Origin: Candidatus Rokuibacteriota bacterium
Lineage (GTDB): Bacteria; Methylomirabilota; Methylomirabilia; Rokubacteriales; CSP1-6
NCBI GenBank assembly: GCA_016179165.1
Contig: JACORX010000354.1
Location: forward strand, 1 to 12,654
Length of the DNA stretch: 12,654 nt
Reading direction: 5' to 3'
Both the position numbers and the translations under genes were made by a program. Under the pieces are notes generated by a model. That model was given only the letters and a program-made list of their open reading frames with translations. It had not been told where the DNA came from and did not search any database. Below, one piece after another: positions 6,178-12,654 of this stretch (position 1 is the first letter of the stretch; each line of letters starts with the position of its first letter).

Positions 6178-6489
6178 ATGCCTGATTCCGGCCACGTGAT
6201 GCTGACGGTGCTGCTCCACCACGATCAGTCCAAGACCCTCGACGAGATCATGGCGCACCTGAAGAAGACGGGCTTCTACCGCGACTTCCCTCCCGAGGGC
6301 TCGGAGCTCGTGTCCTGGGTCGTGGCGATGTCTTTCGGTTTCGTCATCCACCTCAAGGTCGAGGCCGACAAGGTCCGGAGCGTCAACCGGTACATGGAGC
6401 AGAAGGCCTGGGGCGTCTTCCGCTACCAGGTCTTTCCGTCCTACGACTTCGCCCCCATCGCCGCCGATCTGAAGAAGCAGCATGGGTGA
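6178..6489 (+). CDS. Small conserved hypothetical protein
   Basis: This 103-residue protein starts at ATG 6178, fixed by AGGAGG (6167-6172) 5 nt upstream; the frame is open back to 6121 but without a ribosome site. The pattern is beta-alpha-beta-like: HVMLTVLLHH, a helix DEIMAHLKKTGFYRDF, then SELVSWVVAMSFGFVIHLKVEADKVRSVNRYMEQKAWGVFR and YQVFPSYDFAPIAADL. It suggests a ferredoxin-like dimeric alpha/beta barrel, as in small monooxygenase or YCII-type proteins. I recall similar uncharacterised proteins with the FPPxGxExVSW and W-G-x-F-R motifs in Alphaproteobacteria, but no function is known to me. It is soluble, with no signal peptide or membrane segment, and diverges from the MFS gene. Confidence 0.85.
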   Translation: MPDSGHVMLTVLLHHDQSKTLDEIMAHLKKTGFYRDFPPEGSELVSWVVAMSFGFVIHLKVEADKVRSVNRYMEQKAWGVFRYQVFPSYDFAPIAADLKKQHG

Positions 6490-6495
6490 GATGTA

Positions 6496-6642
6496 GTTCG
6501 AGCTGAGGCATGGCCCGCCGTTCGAGGCGAGGGCCGGTCTGGCACGAGCCGAGAGCTGAATGGATTCCGCAGGCGTTGCGGTTCGAGCTGAGCGGCGAGG
6601 CCGCGAGGCGAGAGTTGAGTTGATCCATGACGAGGCGAGGGC
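6496..6642. repeat. Degenerate direct repeats in the spacer before the PLP enzyme
   Basis: The 175-nt gene-free spacer contains GTTCGAGCTGAG twice (6496-6507 and 6581-6592) and CGAGGCGAGGGC twice (6523-6534 and 6631-6642). A further diverged pair is GAGAGCTGA / GAGAGTTGA, about 60 nt apart. Together they look like two eroded copies of a roughly 85-100 bp unit. No coding frame or clear promoter is visible. Confidence 0.55.
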
Positions 6643-6664
6643 TGGGCGATGATACGATGAGCGC

Positions 6665-7654
6665 ATGAACGCCCCGGCGCGCATCGAGCTTGCCCTGGCG
6701 CCCACGCCCATCATGAAGCTCGAGCGCCTGTCGCGCCGTCTGGGCGTCGAGCTGTACATGAAGCGCGACGACCTGACGGGCCTGCTGGAGTCCGGCAACA
6801 AGATCCGCAAGCTCGAGTTCCTGGTCGGCGACGCCCTGGCGCAGGGCGCCGACACCCTCATCACCGTCGGCACGCTCCAGTCCAACTGCTGCCGCGCGGT
6901 CTCGGCCGTGGCCGCGCGGCTCGGGCTGCGCGCCGTCGTCGCGGTGAAGGGAGAGCGCCCCGCCGCCTACGACGGCAACCTCCTCTTGAACAGGATGCTC
7001 GGCGCCGAGGTCCGCTATCTCACCGATGAGGAGTTCAAGAGCTATCCGGTCGCCCTCGATGCTATCGCCGAGGACGTCCGCCGCCACGGCGGCAAGCCGT
7101 ACATCATCCCCGAGAGCGGCTCCAACGAGATCGGCGCGCTGGGCTATCTCGAGTGCGCCGTCGAGCTGGCCGAGCAGATCAGCCACGGCGCTCCGCGATT
7201 CGACACGATCGCGGTGACGGTGTTCAGCGGCGGCAGCCAGGCGGGGCTCCTCATGGGCAAGCAGCTGGCCGGGTTACCGTCCGAGATCGTCGGCGTGCCG
7301 ATCGCGTTCTCGGCGGACCACGTTCGCGGATACATCACCGACATCATCGGCAAGGCTGTCGGCCGATTCGGCTTCGCCATCGACGTGCCCAAGACCATCC
7401 ACCTCCTCGACGGCTACCAGGGCGCGGGGCGGGCGGGGGTCACGGACGCCGAGCTCTTGCTCCTGATCAATCTCGCGCGCGAGGAGGGGGTCATGCTCGA
7501 TCCCGTCTACACCGCCAAGGCGTTCGGCGGCCTCCTCGACACGCTCCAGCGCGACCCGAAGGCGCTCGGCCAGCGCGTCTGCTTCATCCACACCGGCGGC
7601 ATCTTCAGCCTCTTCCCGCTCCGAGAGTCGCTGACGCGCCTGCTCGATTCCTGA
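6665..7654 (+). CDS. D-cysteine desulfhydrase / ACC deaminase family PLP enzyme
   Basis: This 329-residue protein has the normal length of the family. Near its N-terminus it has YMKRDDLTG and ESGNKIRKLEF, in which K46 is the expected pyridoxal-phosphate lysine. The substrate-carboxylate loop follows (TVGTLQSNCCRAV, residues 68-79), then IIPESGSNEIGALGY and the phosphate-binding FSGGSQAG. The end is IHTGGIFSLFP. Family members convert D-cysteine to pyruvate, sulfide and ammonia, or open 1-aminocyclopropane-1-carboxylate. The desulfhydrase reading is more common in bacteria without plant contact, but sequence alone does not decide. The usual Q-S-N-H motif reads Q-S-N-C here, so substrate preference may differ. 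The alpha/beta hydrolase starts 1 nt downstream (GTG), so the two are co-transcribed. No strong ribosome site precedes ATG 6665. Confidence 0.85.
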   Translation: MNAPARIELALAPTPIMKLERLSRRLGVELYMKRDDLTGLLESGNKIRKLEFLVGDALAQGADTLITVGTLQSNCCRAVSAVAARLGLRAVVAVKGERPAAYDGNLLLNRMLGAEVRYLTDEEFKSYPVALDAIAEDVRRHGGKPYIIPESGSNEIGALGYLECAVELAEQISHGAPRFDTIAVTVFSGGSQAGLLMGKQLAGLPSEIVGVPIAFSADHVRGYITDIIGKAVGRFGFAIDVPKTIHLLDGYQGAGRAGVTDAELLLLINLAREEGVMLDPVYTAKAFGGLLDTLQRDPKALGQRVCFIHTGGIFSLFPLRESLTRLLDS

Positions 7655-7655
7655 C

Positions 7656-8504
7656 GTGTCCGAGATCCGGCTCGGAGGCGGCGACCTCGACGGACTCCTG
7701 ATCCACTACCTCGAAGAGGGGCGGGGGCCGGCCACGGCGCTCGTCCACGGGCTCGGCGGGTTCGCCGAGTCGTGGCGCCACAACATCCCAGAGCTGGCGC
7801 GCCACGGACGGGTGATCGCGCTCGACCTGCCGGGCTTCGGCCGCTCGGGCAAGCCGCGGCGCGCGTACACGCTGGACTTCCTGGCCCGGGCGCTCGACGG
7901 GCTCCTCCGCGGGCTCGGCGTCGACACGGTGAGACTGGTCGGCCATTCGCTCGGCGGCGCCGTCGCCGCCCGCTTCGCGCTCGATCACCCCGGGCGCGTG
8001 GAGCGGCTCGCCTTCCTCGGGGCGGCCGTGCCGGGCTTCCACCTGCGCCCGTCCTGGATTTACCGGACGCTGTCGCTGCCGGGACTCGGCGAGATGCTCT
8101 CGATCCTGGTCACTCCCGGCATCTGCGCGACTGCGCTCGAGCGCTGCTTCGCCCACCCCGACGCTGAGGAGATCCGCTTCTTCGTCGAGCACGAATACGT
8201 GGCGCGCGCGTCCCGCGCCGGCCGCGCGGCCTATCTCTCGCTGCTGCGGTCGGCAAAGGGCGACTTCACGGCGGACGCGGAGGCGTACCGCGCCGCCCTC
8301 TCGCGCCTGGGCCGGGGCGTGCTGGTGGTCCACGGGCGGGAGGACCGGGTCGTCCCGTTGGACCACGCGCGGCAGGTCGCCGACGGCCTCGGCGTCGCGC
8401 AACCCCACTGGCTCGACAGCTGCGGCCACTTCCCGCAGATCGAGCACGCATCAGTAGTCAACGCCTACCTCACCGACTTCCTCTTCGCTCCAGCCTCCCG
8501 CTAA
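7656..8504 (+). CDS. Alpha/beta-fold hydrolase
   Basis: This 282-residue protein starts with GTG one base after the upstream stop. It has the full alpha/beta hydrolase core. The oxyanion loop is HGLGGFAESW (31-40), then DLPGFGRSGKP (57-67). The nucleophile elbow is GHSLGG with Ser98, the acid is in HGREDRVVP (Asp230), and the catalytic histidine is in SCGHFPQIE (His258). A helical cap (about 125-210) sits between strands, as in epoxide hydrolases, dienelactone-like C-C hydrolases and esterases. The serine nucleophile points to an ester or C-C bond hydrolase rather than a haloalkane dehalogenase. No signal peptide is seen, so it is cytosolic. Cotranscription with the PLP enzyme is likely, but a shared pathway is not evident. 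Confidence 0.9.
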   Translation: MSEIRLGGGDLDGLLIHYLEEGRGPATALVHGLGGFAESWRHNIPELARHGRVIALDLPGFGRSGKPRRAYTLDFLARALDGLLRGLGVDTVRLVGHSLGGAVAARFALDHPGRVERLAFLGAAVPGFHLRPSWIYRTLSLPGLGEMLSILVTPGICATALERCFAHPDAEEIRFFVEHEYVARASRAGRAAYLSLLRSAKGDFTADAEAYRAALSRLGRGVLVVHGREDRVVPLDHARQVADGLGVAQPHWLDSCGHFPQIEHASVVNAYLTDFLFAPASR

Positions 8505-8557
8505 CGTCACTACCGTCTGACCTCGCGACTCACCTCGACGAGCGCGTCCGCACGTCA

Positions 8558-8771
8558 GGGGCCGGGAGGCGGGGTGCCATCGGGAGCGAATCCGACGAGC
8601 CGTAGCGCGCCCCGAAGCGCAGGGCGCCTCCGCCGCGCGAGCCGTCCCCGCGAAGCGGGGCGGCGAGGGCACCCCCGTCTCGGGGGATGGGGGGCAGGCG
8701 GAGGCGCCCGAGCGAGGAGGCGCGCGAGGCGAGGAGGTTGAGCGGACGAGGGCACCCCGCCTCCCGGCCCC
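8558..8771. repeat. 214-bp foldback (nested inverted-repeat) element
   Basis: This element fills most of the 311-bp gap between two convergent genes. Its ends (8558-8578 and 8751-8771) are perfect 21-bp inverted repeats. Inside are further paired arms: 8580-8582 with 8747-8749, 8591-8594 with 8743-8746, 8605-8611 with 8719-8725, and 8622-8634 with 8697-8709 (13 bp perfect). At the tip are two small hairpins, 8641-8664 and 8672-8686. The transcript of either strand could fold into a long forked stem. No protein frame is convincing and no target-site duplication is visible. It may be a MITE- or REP-like mobile repeat, a structured RNA, or a bidirectional terminator. The remainder of the gap, 8505-8557 and 8772-8815, shows nothing I recognise. 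Confidence 0.75.
8641..8664. terminator. Hyperstable hairpin, possible bidirectional terminator
   Basis: GCCG and CCCCGC pair with GCGGGG and CGGC around a GAA loop, giving a 10-bp GC stem with one bulged T at 8645. No T tract follows, so intrinsic termination is uncertain. The location between convergent genes fits a terminator. Confidence 0.4.
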
Positions 8772-8815
8772 GGCGCCAGCGGAATATCCTGACGAGTGAG
8801 GCGGAAGTGTAAGGA

Positions 8816-9580
8816 CTACAGCGTGTAGGTCTTGCCCTGCTCGAGGATGTGGATGCGGGCGGAGTCGATCTTCGCGAGCTCTTCAGCGGTCTCCTGGTAC
8901 AGCTGCGGCTTGACGTGGTAGACCCACACCGGCACGTCGGGGGGCGCCTTGTCGAGCTCGCGCTTCAGCATCTCAGGCGTCAGGTGCCCTGAGGCCCTCG
9001 CCAGGCCGTCCATGCGGTTCGGGAAGGATGTCTCGACGATGACCGCCTTGAGCCCGCGCATCTCCCGCGCCGCCTGCCAGAGCTTCCGCGTCGGCCCCGT
9101 GTCGCCGCTGAAGACGAAGCCCGTCTCGCCGTCGTGGACGATGAAGCCCGAGGTCGGGATGGTGTGCTCGACCTGGATCGGCGTCACCCATAGCTCGCCC
9201 ACCCGCGCCTCGCCTTCCTCGGCCAGCGGGCGGAAGGCCAGCACCGGGTTCTTCGGGTTCGGGATGTTGGCGAAGTTGGGCCAGATGATGTCGTTGAACA
9301 CATGAGTGCGGAGGCTGTCGAGAACAGGCCCGAGGCCGCAGGCCGTCACCCGTCGCTCCGGGGCGAGCATGGCCAGCGTGTCGGTGAGGAAGCACAGGCC
9401 CGCGATGTGATCGAAATGGGCGTGGCTGATCAAGGCGTACTCGACCTCGACCTGCTCGGCGACGGAGCAGGCTCCGCCGACCGTGCCTGCGTCCACCAGG
9501 ACCCGATCGTCCACGAGGAGGGCCGACGGCCGCTGTCCCTGCCCCTCGCTCCCGTACGAGCCGAGGACCTTGATCTTCAT
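8816..9580 (-). CDS. MBL-fold hydrolase, class II cyclic-nucleotide phosphodiesterase-like
   Basis: This 254-residue metallo-beta-lactamase-fold protein has the metal-binding motif SHAHFDHIAG (H53, H55, D57, H58). Further ligand candidates are H139 in VEHTIPTSG, D160 in FSGDTGPT and H222 in VYHVKP. The segments EHTIPTSGFIV, SGDTGPT and VETSFPNRM, plus GHLTPEML, are characteristic of the class II cAMP phosphodiesterase (PDE1/CpdP) branch rather than of beta-lactamases or glyoxalase II. Class II enzymes hydrolyse cAMP or cGMP to the 5'-monophosphate; this activity is inferred from motifs. The start at 9580 lies at the end of a 14-bp tandem repeat that reproduces the start region upstream. The gene converges on the hydrolase across the foldback element and diverges from the MBL-rhodanese operon. 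Confidence 0.85.
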   Translation of the reverse strand: MKIKVLGSYGSEGQGQRPSALLVDDRVLVDAGTVGGACSVAEQVEVEYALISHAHFDHIAGLCFLTDTLAMLAPERRVTACGLGPVLDSLRTHVFNDIIWPNFANIPNPKNPVLAFRPLAEEGEARVGELWVTPIQVEHTIPTSGFIVHDGETGFVFSGDTGPTRKLWQAAREMRGLKAVIVETSFPNRMDGLARASGHLTPEMLKRELDKAPPDVPVWVYHVKPQLYQETAEELAKIDSARIHILEQGKTYTL

Positions 9581-9582
9581 GC

Positions 9583-9628
9583 GACCGTTTTCATCCGACC
9601 GTCTTCATCTGACCGTCTTCATCTGACC
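9583..9628 (-). repeat. 14-bp tandem repeat forming chained five-codon upstream ORFs
   Basis: The plus-strand unit GACCGTCTTCATCT occurs at 9597-9610 and 9611-9624. A variant (GACCGTTTTCATCC) lies at 9583-9596 and a partial copy at 9625-9628. Read on the minus strand, each unit supplies an ATG (first bases 9622, 9608, 9594) followed by AAG/AAA-ACG-GTC and one more codon. The TGA that follows overlaps the next ATG as ATGA. The peptides would be MKTVR, MKTVG and MKTVA, and the last TGA overlaps the phosphodiesterase-like gene's own ATG at 9580. AAGGGG stands 4 nt before the first of these ATGs. Confidence 0.8.
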
Positions 9629-9771
9629 CCTTGGGGGGCCTCCGTTCGGGTCGAGTCTTAAACTCTGAGATTTTAGTCTACCAGCCAATTGCCGGTCAAG
9701 CAGCGTGAGATCGGTGAGCCTCGAACCCTTATCCTGGGCGGCCTTGCGAAGCACGGAGCCCGTGTGGGAAG

Positions 9772-11193
9772 ATGCGGGCGATGATCTTTCAGCAGGTCGT
9801 CAACGAGGACGCCGGCTGCATCGCCTACCTGATCGGGTGCGGCCAGGCGGGGGAGGCCCTCGTCGTGGACCCCGGGCGGGACCGCGTGGACGACTACCTT
9901 GCTTGGGCGCGACGCAAGGACCTCAGCCTCACCCGCATCGTCGACACCCACATCCACGCCGACCACCTCTCAGGCAACCAGGCCCTGGCGGCGAAGACCG
10001 GCGCGCGCATCCACGTCCATCCAGCAGCAGACGCGGCTTTCCCTCATGCGCCGATTGCCCACGGGGACGAGATCAGGATCGGCACGGTGCGCATTCAGGT
10101 CATCCACACACCGGGCCACACGCCCGACAGCATTTGCCTCCTCGTGACCGACCTCTCACGCGGCGATGAGCCGTGGTTCGTCCTGACGGGCGACACGCTC
10201 TTCGTCGGCGACGTTGGGCGGCCCGACTTCGGGGGCGAGCGCGCGGCGGCCAACCTCTACGAGAGCCTGACGACCCGCGTGCTGACGCTGCCCGACAGCG
10301 TCGAGGTCTATCCGGCCCACGGCGCCGGATCTTCATGTGGCCGCGCCATGTCCTCCAAGCCCGGCTCCACCATCGGCTTCGAGCGGCGCTTCAACCCGGC
10401 GCTCCAGCCCCACACGGCCGATGCCTTCGTGAGCGCGCTCATGAACGGGCTGCCGCCCAAGCCGCCCGGCTTCGACCGCATCATCGCCAAGAACCGCTCG
10501 CAAGCGCTGCCATCGTCGGGTGATCCCGAGCCGCTGTCGGTCGCCCAGGCGCGCGAGGCCCTGGCCAAGGGCGCGGTCGTCCTCGACGTGCGCAGTCCCG
10601 CGGAATATGGCGAGGGGCACATCCCCGGGGCCGTCAACGTGTGGATCGAGAGCAACCCCTTCGCGGCCCGCGTGGCGATGATGACGCCGCCCGACAGCCG
10701 GTTCGTCCTCCTCGCGACGGGGCCCTCGGACCTTACCCGCGCGGTGCAGGGGCTGGGGCGCGCCGGCATGGACGACATCGCCGGGTATCTCCAGCGCGGG
10801 ATGACGGACTGGAAGAGCGAGGGGCTGCCGGAAGGACGGGTAGCGCAGATCACGGTGCACGATCTGGCAACGATGCGCGAAGAGCGGCCCGAACTCGTGG
10901 TGGTGGACGTGCGTGAGCCCTTCGAGTGGGACGAGGGCCACATCGCGGGCGCGGTCAACGTGCCCATGGGCCAGGCCGTCGACCGCATCGGCGAGCTTCC
11001 CGCCGACCGCCCCAAGGCGGTGCTCTGCGCGGGGGGCTTGCGCTCGAGCTCGGCGATCAGCGCGCTCCAGCGGGCTGGGATGTCCGGCTGGTACAATGTG
11101 GCCGGCGGCATGCGCGAGTGGGTCAAGGCGGGGTATCCCGCGGTCAGGTCCGCCCGCGGTCATGTCCGGGAAGGAAGCCAGAACGAGGCATGA
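9772..11193 (+). CDS. Persulfide dioxygenase-like MBL protein fused to two rhodanese domains
   Basis: Numbering is from ATG 9772 (473 residues). The ATG at 9781 (MIFQQVVNEDAGC) is at least as likely, since GGGAAG lies 9 nt before it and relatives begin that way. Residues 1-235 are an ETHE1-like metallo-beta-lactamase domain. It has THIHADHLSGN (H60, H62, D64, H65), HTPGHTPDS (H116), LTGDTLFVGDVGRPDF (D141) and VYPAHGAGSSCG (H183). ETHE1-type enzymes oxidise glutathione persulfide to sulfite. Two rhodanese domains follow. The first (about 254-353) keeps the fold (LDVRSPAEYGEGHIPGAVN) but has LLATGPSD where the active cysteine loop should be. The second (about 358-457) has LCAGGLRSS with Cys419, a complete sulfur-carrier site. 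The protein probably moves and oxidises sulfane sulfur in the cytosol. Its stop overlaps the next ATG by 4 nt (ATGA), so translation is coupled to the corrinoid protein. Confidence 0.9.
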   Translation: MRAMIFQQVVNEDAGCIAYLIGCGQAGEALVVDPGRDRVDDYLAWARRKDLSLTRIVDTHIHADHLSGNQALAAKTGARIHVHPAADAAFPHAPIAHGDEIRIGTVRIQVIHTPGHTPDSICLLVTDLSRGDEPWFVLTGDTLFVGDVGRPDFGGERAAANLYESLTTRVLTLPDSVEVYPAHGAGSSCGRAMSSKPGSTIGFERRFNPALQPHTADAFVSALMNGLPPKPPGFDRIIAKNRSQALPSSGDPEPLSVAQAREALAKGAVVLDVRSPAEYGEGHIPGAVNVWIESNPFAARVAMMTPPDSRFVLLATGPSDLTRAVQGLGRAGMDDIAGYLQRGMTDWKSEGLPEGRVAQITVHDLATMREERPELVVVDVREPFEWDEGHIAGAVNVPMGQAVDRIGELPADRPKAVLCAGGLRSSSAISALQRAGMSGWYNVAGGMREWVKAGYPAVRSARGHVREGSQNEA

Positions 11194-11852
11194 GCGACGA
11201 CTTCGACTACCCCATCATGTCGAGGGCGGTGATCCTGGGCGACAAGGACACCGTCGCCCGGAAGACCCAGGAAGGCCTCGCCCTCGAGATGGATCCCAAG
11301 GAGCTGATCTTTCGCGGCCTGATCCCCGGCATGGACGTCGTGGGAGAGAAGTTCAGGCGCAACGAGTACTACGTGCCCCAGGTGCTGCTCTCGGCGCGCG
11401 CCATGTACGCCGGGCTCGACCTCCTCAAGCCCCTCATCACCAAGGCCGGTGGCGACGGGCAGTCGCTCGGCGTGGTCGTCATCGGCACGGCGCAGGGCGA
11501 CCTCCACGACATCGGCAAGAACCTCGTCGCCATGATGCTCGAGGGCGCGGGCTTCAAGGTGCACAACCTCGGCCGCGACGTCTCGCCTGAGAAGTTCGTC
11601 GCGGCGGTCGAGGAGCACGGCGCGCAGATCGTGGGGATCTCGGCGCTCATGACCACGACCATGCCCGCCATGAAGCGCACCATCGACGCGCTGGAGAAGG
11701 CGGGCGTTCGCGGCCGCGTCAAGGTGATGATCGGCGGCGCCCCGGTGAGCCAGGCCTACGCCGACGAGATCGGCGCCGACGGCTACGCGCGGGATTCGAC
11801 CATCGCGGTGGTGCGCGCCAAGGAGCTCCTCGGCGTGGCGGCGGCGACCTGA
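11190..11852 (+). CDS. Corrinoid (B12-binding) methyl-carrier protein
   Basis: This 220-residue protein has the two-domain plan of methyltransferase cognate corrinoid proteins (MtmC/MtbC/MttC type). A helical N-terminal cap (1-88) contains GLIPGMDVVGEKFRRNEYYVPQVL. The C-terminal Rossmann-like cobalamin domain (92-215) contains GTAQGDLHDIGKN, where D104-x-H106-x-x-G109 is the cobalt-ligating signature. It also contains VGISALMTTTMPAM and IGGAPVS. The carrier shuttles a methyl group between a substrate-specific methyltransferase and an acceptor. Here the acceptor step is probably catalysed by the homocysteine methyltransferase overlapping its stop (TGATG). No substrate-side methyltransferase is visible in the window. 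Its ATG overlaps the MBL-rhodanese stop. Confidence 0.93.
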   Translation: MSDDFDYPIMSRAVILGDKDTVARKTQEGLALEMDPKELIFRGLIPGMDVVGEKFRRNEYYVPQVLLSARAMYAGLDLLKPLITKAGGDGQSLGVVVIGTAQGDLHDIGKNLVAMMLEGAGFKVHNLGRDVSPEKFVAAVEEHGAQIVGISALMTTTMPAMKRTIDALEKAGVRGRVKVMIGGAPVSQAYADEIGADGYARDSTIAVVRAKELLGVAAAT

Positions 11853-12654
11853 TGGCGCGCCCGCGCGGCTGGGAGATCGTCGAACGCGCGAAGGCGGGGG
11901 AGCGCCTGGTCTTCGACGGCGGCTACGGCACGGCGCTCTTCGCGGCGGGGCTGTCGGACGGCGCCTGCCCCGAGCTCTGGAACGACACCCACCCGGAGGT
12001 CGTCCGCGGCATCCACAAGGGCTACTTCGACGCGGGCTCGGACTTCGTCGAGACCAACACCTTCGGCGGCACCCGGCTCAAGCTGAACGAATACCAGCTC
12101 GGCGAGCGGACGCGGGAGCTGAACGACAAGGGCGCGCAGCTGGCGCGCTCGGTCTGCCCGCCCGGCCGGTACGTCGCGGGCTCGATCGGGCCCACGAGCC
12201 GCCTGCCGGTCGAGTACGAGCCGCTCGGCGACACCAGCGACGAGGAGTACCTGGCCACCTTTAAAGAGCAGGCCCTGGCGCTGGCCGAAGGCGGGGTGGA
12301 CATCTTTGCGGTCGAGACCATGATGTTCCCCCAGGAGGCCATCGCCGCCATCAAAGCATGCAAGGCGGTTTCCGACCTGCCGGTCATGGCGACGATGTTC
12401 TTCCAGTATGAGGAGATGCACGACCGGGACCGGACCATGTGGGGCGAGAGCCCTGCCGACGTGGCGAAGAGCCTGCTCGGCGCGGGCGCCGATGTCGTCG
12501 GGATGAACTGCGGGCGCGGCCCCGACCGCGCGATCGTGATCATCCGCGAGATGCGGGCCGTCACCGACGCGCCGCTCATCGCGTACCCCACCGCCGGGCT
12601 CCCCATCACCAAGGGCGACACCACGACCTACGAGCTCGGGCCGGAGGCCATGGC
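11852..12654 (+). CDS. Homocysteine S-methyltransferase family protein (3' end outside window)
   Basis: The frame runs from ATG 11852 to the window edge (267 full codons). It matches the Hcy-binding TIM barrel found in MetH module 1, MmuM and BHMT. It has LVFDGGYGTALFAAGL near the start, DFVETNTFGGTRLKL and YVAGSIGPTSRLP. Further on are GVDIFAVETMM and GADVVGMNCGRGP. Cys220 in GMNCG is the first of three zinc-binding cysteines that activate homocysteine; the C-C pair lies beyond the window. Next to a corrinoid protein the pair resembles a split methionine synthase, passing a corrinoid-bound methyl group to homocysteine to make methionine. It overlaps the carrier's stop by one base. The methyl donor is unknown, and a folate-binding module might follow downstream. 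Confidence 0.92.
   Translation, partial: MARPRGWEIVERAKAGERLVFDGGYGTALFAAGLSDGACPELWNDTHPEVVRGIHKGYFDAGSDFVETNTFGGTRLKLNEYQLGERTRELNDKGAQLARSVCPPGRYVAGSIGPTSRLPVEYEPLGDTSDEEYLATFKEQALALAEGGVDIFAVETMMFPQEAIAAIKACKAVSDLPVMATMFFQYEEMHDRDRTMWGESPADVAKSLLGAGADVVGMNCGRGPDRAIVIIREMRAVTDAPLIAYPTAGLPITKGDTTTYELGPEAM

Noticed and set aside
8505..8815. Possible CRISPR array or short protein genes in the repeat-rich gap
   Set aside because: The repeats are inverted and nested, not regularly spaced direct repeats. The open frames there are low-complexity translations of the foldback arms.
9651..9735. AT-richer patch between the divergent MBL genes as a promoter pair
   Set aside because: TATCCT (9730-9735) and a minus-strand TAAAAT look -10-like, but no -35 sits at proper spacing. 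I do not claim a promoter.
10308..11163. Two long minus-strand frames opposite the rhodanese domains
   Set aside because: Both are antisense shadows of a well-supported fusion protein and show no recognisable fold.

Overview
The window is high-GC bacterial DNA with dense gene packing, frequent 1-4 nt stop/start overlaps, GTG starts and a luciferase-like (F420-type) oxidoreductase. Gene content and style suggest a metagenome-type soil or subsurface lineage such as Rokubacteria or NC10. That placement is inference from style only; no rRNA or marker gene is present.

Left block (1-3256, + strand): the C-terminal part of an M1-family aminopeptidase, a thioredoxin-fold redoxin, and a luciferase-like monooxygenase, spaced 5 and 4 nt apart like an operon. 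The redoxin is the main discovery. Its frame is interrupted once, by a TGA at 1756-1758, exactly where the redox-active cysteine of the W-A-S-W-C motif belongs. The frame then continues undamaged to 2400. A GC-rich hairpin with a GGU-containing loop lies 14 nt after the TGA (loop 20 nt after it), as expected for a bacterial SECIS. I annotate one 356-residue selenoprotein (Sec143), which ordinary gene callers would split into two wrong genes.

Accessory islet (about 3298-4801): a predicted promoter drives two stacked toxin-antitoxin modules, CopG/RelE and DUF4258/YgiT-zinc finger. They are followed on the minus strand by an internally deleted IS91-type transposase remnant. The block looks horizontally acquired.

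Middle block (4901-8504): a minus-strand MFS transporter diverges from a small conserved hypothetical gene. Next come a degenerate direct-repeat spacer, a D-cysteine desulfhydrase/ACC-deaminase-family PLP enzyme, and an alpha/beta hydrolase 1 nt behind it.

The 311-bp gap 8505-8815, between convergent genes, holds an elaborate 214-bp foldback element with a perfect 21-bp outer stem. The minus-strand metallo-beta-lactamase (class II cyclic-nucleotide phosphodiesterase-like) gene that follows is preceded by a 14-bp tandem repeat. This repeat multiplies the start region into three five-codon ORFs chained by ATGA overlaps.

Right block (9772-12654, + strand): a persulfide-dioxygenase-like MBL protein fused to two rhodanese domains, a corrinoid (B12-binding) methyl carrier, and a homocysteine S-methyltransferase running off the end. 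The genes overlap by 4 and 1 nt, so they are probably co-translated. The order suggests an operon joining sulfane-sulfur handling to corrinoid methyl transfer onto homocysteine.
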